From a virus, in the IMG/VR virus record IMGVR_UViG_3300009326_000090, positions 1-31,413 of that record: a DNA stretch of 31,413 nt; one strand, written 5' to 3'. A model generated the notes under the pieces. That model had not been told where the DNA came from, searched no databases, and was given only the letters and a program-made list of their open reading frames with translations. Shown in pieces: positions 1-8,356 of the stretch. Position 1 is the stretch's first letter. Every line of letters begins with the position of its first letter. The translations under genes were made by a program, and so were the position numbers.

Positions 1-1
1 A

Positions 2-97
2 CATCCAAAAATATTAATAAGATGGATTCGAGAGTTTAACGAATATTGCGAAACTCACCATTCAGAACAATTTAATAGCTTTTTTACGCCGTGGTAA
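2..97 (+). CDS. C-terminal end of an unidentified protein (partial)
   Basis: The window opens inside an open frame that runs from base 2 to a TAA at 95-97 and encodes about 31 residues ending in FNSFFTPW. The mix of Trp, Glu, His and Phe looks protein-like, and the frame ends just before the AAGGAG ribosome binding site (about 101-106) of the next gene, as expected in a tight phage operon. The other two forward frames do not give a comparable run. No family can be assigned from so short a tail. The reading frame is inferred from its position and composition only. Confidence 0.5.
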   Translation, partial: HPKILIRWIREFNEYCETHHSEQFNSFFTPW

Positions 98-113
98 AAT
101 AAGGAGAAATAAA

Positions 114-647
114 ATGAATCTCGCCAAAGCACTTAAAATAGCCGATGCCACCAAATCTGAGCTTGCACCCCACTGTGAGCGGATAGAAATTGCTGGTAGC
201 ATCAGGAGGCAGCGACCCGAGGTGGGCGATATTGAAATTGTCTGTATCCCCAAGATGGAGGAGTGGTGGGAGGTATTTTTCGACAGCAAGCTGGTCGCCT
301 GTGAGGGATTTCGGGATACTGTCAACAAGTGGGAAAAGGTGCGTGGCGAACCGACAGGGAAATACACTCAGCGGATTCTACCGGGTGGAATCAAATTAGA
401 CTTATTCATGGCAACCGAGCAGAACTGGGGACTGATCTACGCTATCCGTACTGGGTCGTCGTGGTTTTCGCATAAAGTTTTGGCAACAGAGTGGGTGAAA
501 CAGGGCTACAAAAGCAACGGCGGGATGCTGATTCGACAGAGCGATAACAAGATCACACCGATAGAATCAGAGCGACAGTTATTCAAAGTACTGGCATTGG
601 ATTGGGTGGAACCGGAAAATCGAGAGGAAAGCAAATGGCGACAATAA
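114..647 (+). CDS. Minimal DNA polymerase X-type nucleotidyltransferase
   Basis: This 177-residue protein matches the palm (nucleotidyltransferase) part of family X polymerases. The helix-turn GSIRR is at about residues 28-32. The metal-binding pair sits in GDIEIV at about 38-43 and a third acidic residue in KLDLFMA at about 95-101. The C-terminal half has the family pattern WGLIYAIRTGS...SHKVLATEWVKQGYKSNGGMLIR and ends in an LDWVEPENR segment. Complete PolX enzymes have an added 8-kDa lyase domain, fingers and often a PHP exonuclease; these are absent, so this is a stripped form. It could fill short gaps or add nucleotides during DNA repair, but that is inferred. A clean AAGGAG site precedes the ATG at 114. 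Confidence 0.85.
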   Translation: MNLAKALKIADATKSELAPHCERIEIAGSIRRQRPEVGDIEIVCIPKMEEWWEVFFDSKLVACEGFRDTVNKWEKVRGEPTGKYTQRILPGGIKLDLFMATEQNWGLIYAIRTGSSWFSHKVLATEWVKQGYKSNGGMLIRQSDNKITPIESERQLFKVLALDWVEPENREESKWRQ

Positions 648-745
648 CAAAAACAGCTAATGTAATTTTGGTTAGATTAGAGGAAGCTGACTGGAAAGCT
701 GAATGGAAAGAATTTATTAATAGTCTGAAAGAGAGTTGTAAGTAG
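635..745 (+). CDS. Small 36-residue ORF of unknown function
   Basis: An ATG at 635 follows a GAGAGGAAA ribosome binding site placed inside the end of the PolX-like gene, with which it overlaps by 13 bases. It reads 36 codons to TAG at 743-745. The peptide begins MATITKTANVILVRLEE and contains the acidic and tryptophan-rich patch DWKAEWKEF. The good ribosome site and coupling overlap favour translation. No family is recognised. It sits at the boundary where the DNA turns AT-rich, so it may be a remnant of a longer gene cut by insertion of the next methyltransferase. Confidence 0.5.
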   Translation: MATITKTANVILVRLEEADWKAEWKEFINSLKESCK

Positions 746-764
746 TTAAATTAAAAAAATAGCG

Positions 765-1595
765 ATGGAAATAAACAAGATATACAACAAAGATGCTTTT
801 GAATTGCTTTTTGAATTAGAAGATGAAAGCGTTGATTTAATAATACTTGACCCTAATTACCAAGATTGGGAAAGGTTTTGTGCTGATGGCTTGATTGTTC
901 AAGCGGTTAGAGTGTTAAAGAAAACAGGAAACATTCTTTGCTTCACAAAACAACCTTTTGATTTTGAATTAAGAAAGGAAGTAAACCATATTTTCAGGCG
1001 TGAGATAGTTTGGACTTTTACAAATGGCGGTGCTTGGGTTTCTAATAGAATGCCTTTAGTTTCTCACCAAAAAATATATCATTGCGTAGTTGATAGCAAA
1101 AAGAGTTTCTTTAATGAAAGGACAAGGGTTGACTATTCAGAAAATACAAAATCATTTAAGCGAAGCAAGAAAGTATTTGAAGGCTACCAAGAAGAAGGGA
1201 AGCAATTTGAAAAAAGCAAAGAAGGTGTTTGGTTACGTGACCATTTACATTTTAATAAGCCACATACAGGAAAGATACCAAGCAAACCCCAAGAACTTTA
1301 CAACATACTTATTAAATGCTATTGCCCTGAAAATGGTTTAGTAGTTGAGCCGTTTAGCGGTAGTGGAAATTTTGCAAAAACTTGTATTAAACAAAACAAA
1401 AATTATATAGGTAGCGAATTAGATAAAAAAGTTTTTGATTACTCTATTACTAACGTGAATGAGTTAGGTGAATACGAATACGACGGCGAAAACAAAACAT
1501 GGATACTACCCATCAGACATCTTGAGACCGTCGCACAGCGCAAAAAACGTTACTTACTCATGGAAGACCCCAACCAGATAGGACTATTCGAATGA
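765..1595 (+). CDS. DNA methyltransferase, class beta, with DPNY catalytic motif
   Basis: The 276-residue protein has the order of a class-beta amino-methyltransferase. The catalytic motif comes first, here LIILDPNYQDW at about residues 25-35, and the SAM-binding motif comes late, VVEPFSGSGNFAKT at about 190-203, followed by YIGSELDKK. The usual DPPY is DPNY, an unusual variant. It probably methylates adenine N6 or cytosine N4 in DNA. The gene is visibly richer in A+T than its neighbours and the ATG at 765 has only an A-rich leader with no Shine-Dalgarno site. From about base 1500 the sequence changes to the neighbours' style, ending in EDPNQIGLFE, which suggests a foreign gene joined to a resident 3' end. 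Its TGA overlaps the next start. Confidence 0.85.
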   Translation: MEINKIYNKDAFELLFELEDESVDLIILDPNYQDWERFCADGLIVQAVRVLKKTGNILCFTKQPFDFELRKEVNHIFRREIVWTFTNGGAWVSNRMPLVSHQKIYHCVVDSKKSFFNERTRVDYSENTKSFKRSKKVFEGYQEEGKQFEKSKEGVWLRDHLHFNKPHTGKIPSKPQELYNILIKCYCPENGLVVEPFSGSGNFAKTCIKQNKNYIGSELDKKVFDYSITNVNELGEYEYDGENKTWILPIRHLETVAQRKKRYLLMEDPNQIGLFE

Positions 1596-3022
1596 CAAAA
1601 TCCAACAAGTCAAATAATAACAAACAGATACAAAATAATAATGGTATTGTGACCAAAGACGGAATCAAGGTATACTGCGAACATACCGAACTGAGAGACC
1701 CTGCGTCACTCATACCCAATCCCAAAAATCCTAACCAGCACCCCCCAGAGCAAATCACACTGCTTTCGAGGATCATCAAAGCACAGGGATGGAGAGTACC
1801 CATCACCGTATCCGACAGAAGCGGATTCATCGTGAGGGGACACGGCAGACTCGAGGCAGCCATAGAACTCAACCTCACCGAAACACCCGTGGATGTCCAG
1901 CACTACGATACCGAAGCTGAGGAGTATGCCGATATGGTTGCGGACAACCGACTCTCCGAACTATCATCGATGGACAACAGCATGCTCTTCGACATACTCG
2001 ACGAACTGCATCAGGACGGATACAACATCGAACTGACAGGTTATATGGAAGAAGAACTCGAGAGAATCCAGGCAGAGCATTTCAAAGAAAAAGAGGGACT
2101 CACCGATCCTGACGAGATACCGGACTTCGCACAGAAAGACACATTCGCACAACCCGGAGAAATCTGGCTCATAGGTGATAAGCACAAGATCATCTGCGGA
2201 GACAGCACCGATTCAGAAGTGCTTGCCAGACTGATCGGAAAAGACCCTGTGGGAATGATATTCACCGATCCGCCGTACAACGTAGACTACGTCCCGGAAG
2301 ACCAGCCCCGCAGCGATAAATCGAAGCAGGTTAAGCGCAAATACAAGGCTGGAGGGATCATGCAGGATGATGGAGAATTCGACACCATTGCCTGGCTCGA
2401 GGCGGTAGAGACCTACATGCGACAGGGAGCATTTTATATCTGCTCCGGCGGGAAGGAAGCACCACTCATCCACAACTGGATATCAGAGCGCATCGCACCC
2501 CGTGAACCCACATACATCGTCTGGGCGAAAAACAGCTTCTCATTGGGACGCCGGGACTACCACCGACAGCATGAATTTATATTTTACTCATGGCTGGGAG
2601 ATAAGCACTGGGCAGGCACACGAACCGAAAGCGACCTGTGGTGGGCTGATAAACAAATCGTGAAGGAGATGGACAAGGAGTCACTCATTAAGATGTACTA
2701 CGAGATTATAGAGCAGACCGACCTGTGGGACGTACACCGAGACCCCGTGCAGGAATACATCCATCCCACGCAAAAGCCAGTCGCACTCGCAAAACGAGCT
2801 ATGCGCTTCTCATCCAGAGTGAACGATATCGTGGTGGACTTCTTCGCCGGGAGCGGAAGTACCATCATAGCAGCCGAACAGATGGGGCGCAAGTGTTACG
2901 GCGTGGAGCTTGACCCCTACTATGTTTCGGTATCACTTATCAGAGCATACAAATTTATAGGCGTAGAACCGATACGGGATGACGGTATTGCACTAAGCGA
3001 AATTATGGATCAACACAAATAA
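1592..3022 (+). CDS. ParB-like domain fused to class-beta DNA methyltransferase
   Basis: The 476-residue protein starts at an ATGA overlap with the preceding methyltransferase. Residues about 15-125 form a ParB/Srx-like domain: LIPNPKNPNQHPPEQI, then GFIVRGHGRLEAAIEL and a YADMVADNRLSE segment. The methyltransferase follows, with TDPPYNVDY at about 229-237 (catalytic motif IV) and FFAGSGSTIIAAEQMG near 417-432 (SAM motif I) followed by YGVELDPYYV. HPTQKPVALAKRAM is also typical. Such ParB-methyltransferase fusions are common in phages, where they modify virus DNA at adenine N6 or cytosine N4 to evade host restriction; the target sequence cannot be read here. Composition matches the native genes, unlike the methyltransferase just before it. 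Confidence 0.92.
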   Translation: MTKSNKSNNNKQIQNNNGIVTKDGIKVYCEHTELRDPASLIPNPKNPNQHPPEQITLLSRIIKAQGWRVPITVSDRSGFIVRGHGRLEAAIELNLTETPVDVQHYDTEAEEYADMVADNRLSELSSMDNSMLFDILDELHQDGYNIELTGYMEEELERIQAEHFKEKEGLTDPDEIPDFAQKDTFAQPGEIWLIGDKHKIICGDSTDSEVLARLIGKDPVGMIFTDPPYNVDYVPEDQPRSDKSKQVKRKYKAGGIMQDDGEFDTIAWLEAVETYMRQGAFYICSGGKEAPLIHNWISERIAPREPTYIVWAKNSFSLGRRDYHRQHEFIFYSWLGDKHWAGTRTESDLWWADKQIVKEMDKESLIKMYYEIIEQTDLWDVHRDPVQEYIHPTQKPVALAKRAMRFSSRVNDIVVDFFAGSGSTIIAAEQMGRKCYGVELDPYYVSVSLIRAYKFIGVEPIRDDGIALSEIMDQHK

Positions 3023-3057
3023 TGCAATTCGACGACAACGGCAAAAGGACATAACCT

Positions 3058-3924
3058 GTGGCACTGAGTAAGAAAACCGAATCAACGCTGAAACTTATCG
3101 AGAAAACTATCGTCGATACGGGGCGGTATAAGGACGCAATTGAACTCGTAGGGGTACATCCCAGTACATTCAGCCGATGGCTGAAAAAAGATGCAAGTTT
3201 TCGTCAAATGGTCAAGCGTGCGGTAGACAGACACGCCAAACTCAACCTCCGCAACAGAACCGACCTGAAGGAAAAAGCCGTCGCCAGTCTCGAAATGCTT
3301 CTCGTCGAGAGAAAAGTCAAGAAAAATCAGGTCAAGATTACAAAATTATACGATAAAAACGGAAAACTCAGCGGGCACAGAGAGGAAACTATCCAGAAAG
3401 ACATAGTGCGAGACCCCAGTTACTACGCCATCGAAAAGGTGCTGGGTAAAAGGGAGATCGAATACATCGTACTCAACAAAGCGATAGAGGCGGGCAAGGA
3501 AGATAAGGACTCACCCATATTCAAGCGCATATTCGGTGACTGGGGAAAAGACAATACCATCACCGACGGATTCGAGGATAACATCTTCAGCGATACCATT
3601 GACCTGATCAAACTCAGGCAGGCGCAACTTGAGACGCAGAACCGATACGATCAAGGGAGACTCTCATTCGAGGAGTGGGAAAAAATGGTGCGTGACCAGT
3701 CGAAAGATTACGTCACCATGAAAGACAAAATCGAAAGGCGGGCTATGGGTCTCATCGAGGGCTACACCCCGCAGGAGTTGATCATGCAAATCAGGCAATT
3801 CACTTTTATGCTGATCCACACATTAGAGGAGGTCGTGAACGACATTGGAATTGATCGAGCAAATATTCCTGCAGAGCTTGGAAGAAAAATCCGGCAGAAG
3901 TCGGAACTTCCCGTTGCGGGCTGA
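3058..3924 (+). CDS. Probable terminase small subunit
   Basis: The 288-residue protein lies directly before the large terminase. Residues about 22-45 form a helix-turn-helix of the type GRYKDAIELVGVHPSTFSRWL followed by basic helices, as in small terminase subunits that recognise the packaging site. The rest is mostly helical and charged, with a C-terminal hydrophobic helix FTFMLIHTLEEVV that could oligomerise. The start is GTG at 3058, about 8 bases after an AAAAGGAC site; an in-frame ATG is not available nearby. It is longer than many small terminases. The function rests on the helix-turn-helix and position; another DNA-binding regulator is possible. Confidence 0.7.
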   Translation: MALSKKTESTLKLIEKTIVDTGRYKDAIELVGVHPSTFSRWLKKDASFRQMVKRAVDRHAKLNLRNRTDLKEKAVASLEMLLVERKVKKNQVKITKLYDKNGKLSGHREETIQKDIVRDPSYYAIEKVLGKREIEYIVLNKAIEAGKEDKDSPIFKRIFGDWGKDNTITDGFEDNIFSDTIDLIKLRQAQLETQNRYDQGRLSFEEWEKMVRDQSKDYVTMKDKIERRAMGLIEGYTPQELIMQIRQFTFMLIHTLEEVVNDIGIDRANIPAELGRKIRQKSELPVAG

Positions 3925-5956
3925 TACCATATTCGCCGAAGATACCGAAATTGAAGACGACGGCAGCATCTGGCTGATCGATCCCGTGACTATACATGAA
4001 TTTGTCCAGGAATACATACGACTGAGCGGACTCTCGGAAGCGCAGGCTGACGTTCTGGGTGCAATCTTCCCCGCCAACCCCGCAGACGGAGAACAAATCT
4101 TCCAGGTAGAACAGGCAATCCTGAGAGTGGGGCAGGGAGGAGGAAAGAACTATACTACGACCATAGCAGTCGTATATGCCATATACCTCTGGTGCTGCCT
4201 CAAAGACCCCCACCGCTTCTTCGATCTCGAGTACCACGAACCGTTCGACATACTAAACTTCTCACAAGTGAATGAGCAACAGGCACGTAATGTCTTTTTC
4301 AGAACATTATCCAACGTTATGCGACGCACAATCGTACCCAATACCAGCGAAAACTGGTTTTCGAAACATATGGGATTCAAAATAGCAGATTATGGGAGAA
4401 AGGACATCAAAGACAAAGAGATGACGATCCCGAATCGCAACCGTGACAGGGGTGGTATCCGCATTTATTGCCTCGATTCCACTGCCAAGAGCGTGGAGGG
4501 ATACACCATCTGGATGTACATACTCGACGAACCGAGCAGAGCCAACACACCAGCCAAATACGGCACAGCCAAAAGACAGTACGAAACTGCACACACAAAT
4601 GCCACAACACGATTCGAACCGCACCAGTACCTCGGCTGCATGTTCGCCTATCCCGAACAGGAGGTAAACGACCTCCTCATCGAGACATTTGAGAGGTATG
4701 CCGTCAACCCGCAGGAAAATCACCACGAAGTGGGTGATAATGTTCTCACGGCATGGTACGCCACATACGTATTCAATCCCAAAAAAGAGAAAAATACTTA
4801 CCTCAAAGCGTTCAAACACGACCCCGTAGATGCCGACAGACGCTGGAGAGCAATCGTGCCACCCAACGAGTTCGGATTCTTTATGCCCCACATGAACAAG
4901 ATAGAAGACTGCGCCAACCCCGATATCGTGAAACCCGTAGAATGGCGACCCACAATAACCCGTCGTACAGGGTCAGTGAAGGGTAAAAAGCAGGAGATCG
5001 ACTTTACGGCAATAGAACTCCTCGCCGTGAACAAAGATGACCGACAGAGAAGGTGGGGTGGAGACTTCGCCGTATCCCGGGACAGCCTCGTTCTCGTAGG
5101 AGGCTACATGCGAAACACCGACAAGGATATCCCCGACTACGTTTACACGGAGAGAACAAAAGAGGGAACGGAAACAGAGAAACGGGTGGAAATAGGCGCT
5201 ATGCCAGTCATAGACACAATCCTGATCTGGCAGCCCCACAAAGGCAAACCAGTTGACTATGCCAACGTGGAAGAAACGATTCTGAGACTACTTGGAGACA
5301 GCTTCCCCAACTCACGCAGTCTCCACTTCGACAAGTACAACACCGAGAGCATCAAGCAGAAGCTTCTCGATCTTGGTATATACGACTGCGATACACTCAC
5401 CTTCACCAACCCCCAGCAGTTAGATTACGGGAGACTGACCCGACACCTCGTTTGGAACAACGCCATCGAATATCCAAATAACCCCACACTCATGAGGGAA
5501 ATGAAGCGACTGCTCCTGATCAATAACGCCAAACTCGACCATCCCGACGGAGCGAAAGAATCGAAGGACGTATGGGATGCCCTCATCATCTGCGTCAAAC
5601 TGCTGGTAGAGCACTCATTCGACGGAGGTGCCCTGGACATAGACATGGGTGAGACAATAGGCATGGCTGACGAAGACAGAGCAGAAATCGAACTCTACGG
5701 GAAAGCATACGAACAATTCATCAATCAGCATCACCGTGAACCCAAAAACAACAAGGAAATGGCTGATTACATCAAAAGAGAATTTAGAATCGACAAAACA
5801 GCGAGTCAAATCGAATACATGAAACAGAGCTGGCTGGTGGATCATGAGGCGATGGAGGCAAAAATCCCGGGGCTCGGTGATGGAGGCATGCTTGACATGG
5901 GTGACGATTATGACCCCCCATTGGTCGCCCAAAACATAGATGAAATAGACTTTTGA
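3845..5956 (+). CDS. Terminase large subunit (packaging ATPase/nuclease)
   Basis: The 703-residue protein has the two parts of a packaging motor. The ATPase has a glycine-rich Walker A, RVGQGGGKNYTT, near residues 94-105 and a Walker B, WMYILDEPS, near 222-230. The RNase H-like nuclease has RRWGGDFAVSRDSLVLVGG near 400-418 (first Asp), HFDKYNTESIK near 494-504 and KESKDVWDALI near 571-581 (last Asp). The Walker A is an atypical G-rich form. The motor pumps DNA through the portal and cuts it. There is no early ATG; the annotated start is TTG at 3845, 12 bases after GAGGAGG (3826-3832), overlapping the small subunit by 80 bases. The true start could be a nearby downstream TTG. Confidence 0.92.
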   Translation: MELIEQIFLQSLEEKSGRSRNFPLRADTIFAEDTEIEDDGSIWLIDPVTIHEFVQEYIRLSGLSEAQADVLGAIFPANPADGEQIFQVEQAILRVGQGGGKNYTTTIAVVYAIYLWCCLKDPHRFFDLEYHEPFDILNFSQVNEQQARNVFFRTLSNVMRRTIVPNTSENWFSKHMGFKIADYGRKDIKDKEMTIPNRNRDRGGIRIYCLDSTAKSVEGYTIWMYILDEPSRANTPAKYGTAKRQYETAHTNATTRFEPHQYLGCMFAYPEQEVNDLLIETFERYAVNPQENHHEVGDNVLTAWYATYVFNPKKEKNTYLKAFKHDPVDADRRWRAIVPPNEFGFFMPHMNKIEDCANPDIVKPVEWRPTITRRTGSVKGKKQEIDFTAIELLAVNKDDRQRRWGGDFAVSRDSLVLVGGYMRNTDKDIPDYVYTERTKEGTETEKRVEIGAMPVIDTILIWQPHKGKPVDYANVEETILRLLGDSFPNSRSLHFDKYNTESIKQKLLDLGIYDCDTLTFTNPQQLDYGRLTRHLVWNNAIEYPNNPTLMREMKRLLLINNAKLDHPDGAKESKDVWDALIICVKLLVEHSFDGGALDIDMGETIGMADEDRAEIELYGKAYEQFINQHHREPKNNKEMADYIKREFRIDKTASQIEYMKQSWLVDHEAMEAKIPGLGDGGMLDMGDDYDPPLVAQNIDEIDF

Positions 5957-5978
5957 CAGACAGACGAAAAATAATTTC

Positions 5979-6008
5979 TTGTGTTATTCATTTACACAGA
6001 GGTATATT
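5979..6008 (+). promoter_or_regulatory. Possible sigma-70-like promoter before portal
   Basis: In the 115-base gap between terminase and portal, TTGTGT (5979-5984) and TATATT (6003-6008) are separated by 18 bases, a reasonable -35/-10 arrangement. The portal ATG is 64 bases further on. The -35 box is a poor match to TTGACA, so this is a weak prediction. Confidence 0.3.
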
Positions 6009-6071
6009 TACAGCAGTCTCAGCGGTGAACCAACACGACACTGCGGAGACATTTTTATATCAGGAGGTAAA

Positions 6072-7952
6072 ATGAGTAACGGATTATCCAACAAATTCGC
6101 CTTCACCGACCAAAACAGCAACATAGACGCACTCAAAAACATCCGGGCAGACCTCGCCCAAAACATGCGCACCTTCCTCAACGAAGCCCGAAACACGGGA
6201 TTCATAGAGGAAATAGACAGCATGATCGAGAACGATCCCGAGATGGAGAAAAGCTACAAGAGCTTTATCAAGGCACTCGACAAGAGGGACGGAACAGATA
6301 CTTTTGCACAGCAGATGGTAGCTATGATGATCGATCCCGATTACCTCGTGGACTCGGTGGAGAACTACAATTTCCCGCATGAGCGAGTACGACCCGAACT
6401 CCTCCGGAGAGCAGGAAATAGCATACCAGGGAATCTAATCAAATCCCACCGGACACATCAGCTTGCTGAGTTCGGTAAAGTCTCAAATGGGAAAGAACCT
6501 GGCTTCCAGATTGCATTTGCTGATGACGAAAAAATACCCAACAAAAGTGAGAGGAAGAAACTAACAGAAGCGGAGAAAGCATTTGCCAACAATCTGTTCT
6601 ACGTCCCCAACGACCCGACACCATCGTTACAAAAATTTCTGTCCTATGCCTATGCCGACTACTTCGACCTTGACAAAATAGCAATCGCCGTAGTACGTAC
6701 CCGAGCCAGCGCTAATAAGAAATACGGATACAGGGGTTTACCCATAGCACTGCAACTCGTAGATGGCGGGACTATCTACCGGATTATCCCCGGGTACGCC
6801 GGACACCCCGGGCACTTCAATAATCGCTGGGATATAGTGGGATATAACCAGACTCGGGAGAAAGCAGGACTCCAGCCAATCTACCATGATGACTTCCGCT
6901 TCATCCAGGTAGACAAATATGGGAAAAGGCGAGCCATCTGGAAAGAGAGCGAAATGCTGCTCACCCATGCCTACGGTACAACCGATGCTAAAAACCAGTT
7001 CATGGGCTATGGAATCGTAGAAAAATCACTGAAAGTACTGCGCTACATGATGGACAGCATCATCTACAACTATACCCGCCGATCCACACAAACCATGCCG
7101 AAAGGTATGATCACTCTCACAGGAGCTACCGAGGACGGATTCTCACGTGAAGAAATGGCACTATTTCGGAAAATGATCTGGGCAATCTCGTCGGGCAAGA
7201 AGAATCAGTGGAAATATCCAGTCATAGGGCTTCCGAAGCAGTCACAGGCAAATTTTATACGATTCCACGAATCTTCTAAAGAGATGGAGGATTTCGCTTG
7301 GTGGTCGACGCTCATGAGCCTCTTTTGTACTTACGCAGGACTCAGCCCGGAAGACCTGGGGATGGCATCCAACCGTAACACCGTGGGCAGACAGAGACTC
7401 TTTGACAAGACAGATGAAGAAGGGAGTATGATGCGCAGTCAGGATATGGGGCTGCGTTATTTCCTTAGCCACTTCGAAAACTTACTGAATGCAGCACACA
7501 TATCAGAGGAGATAGCCGGGATAGGTGACGTTGTATTACGGTTCCGAGGACTGGACGTAGAAGACGAGACTAAGAAAGCGGATCTTAAAACTAAAATGCT
7601 GCAGATTGACACCTCAGTGAACGAGCTGCTGATCGCACAGGATAAGAAACCGTTTGAGTTTATGCTGGGCGATATAAACATATTCGATATTCCTGCCATT
7701 GCCAACCCGCAGGTGCAACAGACTATCATACAGGCATATCAGCAACAAATGATGGCAGAGCAAGAGGAACAGGGAGAAGAAGGTGGAGGATATCCGTGGG
7801 AAGAAATGGGCGGAGAAGGGGAAGAAAACTCCGGAGAAGGGGAAGAAAACTCCGGAGAAGGAGTGGAAAGCGGTGGTGAACCGGGATCTCCCCCACCCGC
7901 CCAAAAGGGAATGACAAAATCAAACGAAGTTTTAATACGCATCATAGACTGA
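6072..7952 (+). CDS. Portal protein
   Basis: The 626-residue protein follows the large terminase and reads as a portal: the ring at the capsid vertex through which DNA passes. Typical features are LQLVDGGTIYRIIPGY, then ESEMLLTHAYGTTDAKNQFMGYGIVEKSL, a long helix LRYMMDSIIYNYTRR and a C-terminal core DMGLRYFLSHFENLLNAA. The start at ATG 6072 is fixed by AGGAGGT at 6062-6068. The last 60 residues are a flexible tail rich in Gly and Glu containing a 7-residue repeat GEGEENS. The final residues, AQKGMTKSNEVLIRIID, resemble the junction in front of a tag in the giant protein at 17432, including a 13-base identity, suggesting that a tag gene start became fused onto the portal end. Confidence 0.85.
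   Translation: MSNGLSNKFAFTDQNSNIDALKNIRADLAQNMRTFLNEARNTGFIEEIDSMIENDPEMEKSYKSFIKALDKRDGTDTFAQQMVAMMIDPDYLVDSVENYNFPHERVRPELLRRAGNSIPGNLIKSHRTHQLAEFGKVSNGKEPGFQIAFADDEKIPNKSERKKLTEAEKAFANNLFYVPNDPTPSLQKFLSYAYADYFDLDKIAIAVVRTRASANKKYGYRGLPIALQLVDGGTIYRIIPGYAGHPGHFNNRWDIVGYNQTREKAGLQPIYHDDFRFIQVDKYGKRRAIWKESEMLLTHAYGTTDAKNQFMGYGIVEKSLKVLRYMMDSIIYNYTRRSTQTMPKGMITLTGATEDGFSREEMALFRKMIWAISSGKKNQWKYPVIGLPKQSQANFIRFHESSKEMEDFAWWSTLMSLFCTYAGLSPEDLGMASNRNTVGRQRLFDKTDEEGSMMRSQDMGLRYFLSHFENLLNAAHISEEIAGIGDVVLRFRGLDVEDETKKADLKTKMLQIDTSVNELLIAQDKKPFEFMLGDINIFDIPAIANPQVQQTIIQAYQQQMMAEQEEQGEEGGGYPWEEMGGEGEENSGEGEENSGEGVESGGEPGSPPPAQKGMTKSNEVLIRIID
7812..7861 (+). repeat. 21-base tandem repeat in portal tail
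   Basis: Two perfect 21-base units (7812-7832 and 7833-7853) and the start of a third encode GEGEENS repeats in the acidic C-terminal tail of the portal. The perfect identity of the units suggests recent slippage or expansion. Confidence 0.9.
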
Positions 7953-7953
7953 A

Positions 7954-8058
7954 CAACCTAAACGACTGTAAAAACATAACCACATAGGAGTGACTAACAA
8001 TGAGTTTAGCAAACATAGACAACTACCCCTTGCTGAAAAGCAGGGTAAAAGCGCATCA
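7954..8058 (+). repeat. Direct repeat copy A: leader plus tag gene start
   Basis: This segment is nearly identical to 10644-10786. The left part (7954-7984) matches 10644-10674 exactly over 31 bases. The right part (7985-8058) matches 10713-10786 with four mismatches over 74 bases and covers the ribosome site and the first 20 codons of the tag gene. Copy A lacks the 38 bases present in copy B between these parts, which hold the promoter-like element. Confidence 0.95.
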
Positions 8059-8356
8059 GCGTAGAACTAAGACAGGAAAAATCGTTCAAGTGCGAGAACA
8101 TGAAGATAGAAGGACTAAAGATGAATTAGGGAAAAAACCCGTTGAAGAACAAGCGAAGACGTCTAAGACGGCTGAGGAGTTTGTGGAGGCACGGGGAGGC
8201 AAGGCAGACCCACTCATCGAAGAAGCCAAGAAGTACAAGACGGCTGAGGAGTTCATTAAAAGTAATAACCCAATGAATATGCCAATTAATAAAATTAATC
8301 CTATTATTAAACTCAATAGAGGGATTTGCTCCCAAGCATTGCTCAACTTAAAATGA
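8000..8356 (+). CDS. Tagged leader protein A with KTAEEF repeats, probably truncated
   Basis: The 118-residue protein starts at ATG 8000 after TAGGAG. Residues 16-38 are the basic tag VKAHQRRTKTGKIVQV (8045-8113). Two repeats follow, KTAEEFVEARG and KTAEEFIKS, spaced 24 residues apart. After about base 8255 the DNA turns AT-rich and the protein ends in a low-complexity Asn/Ile stretch, with its TGA overlapping the next methyltransferase start. Repeats of this kind normally belong to longer tagged phage proteins, so this looks like the front of a larger gene cut by an AT-rich insertion. The tag may be a targeting or packaging signal; that is inferred from its recurrence on unrelated proteins in this window. 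Confidence 0.75.
   Translation: MSLANIDNYPLLKSRVKAHQRRTKTGKIVQVREHEDRRTKDELGKKPVEEQAKTSKTAEEFVEARGGKADPLIEEAKKYKTAEEFIKSNNPMNMPINKINPIIKLNRGICSQALLNLK
8165..8253 (+). repeat. Two 17-base repeats encoding KTAEEF
   Basis: The sequence AAGACGGCTGAGGAGTT occurs at 8165-8181 and again at 8237-8253, 72 bases (24 codons) apart in the same frame. The exact match at DNA level points to recent duplication of a 24-residue protein unit. Confidence 0.85.

Noticed and set aside
190-399. Forward frame inside the PolX-like gene
   Set aside because: It is out of frame with a protein whose catalytic residues are clear, and it has no ribosome site of its own.
4443-4986. Overlapping forward frames inside the large terminase gene
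   Set aside because: Composition is typical of shifted frames (rich in Arg, Thr, His and Pro), and the terminase frame is continuous through the region.
5979-6071. 31-residue extension of the portal from a TTG
   Set aside because: ATG 6072 has a perfect AGGAGGT site at normal spacing; the upstream part is better explained as a leader.
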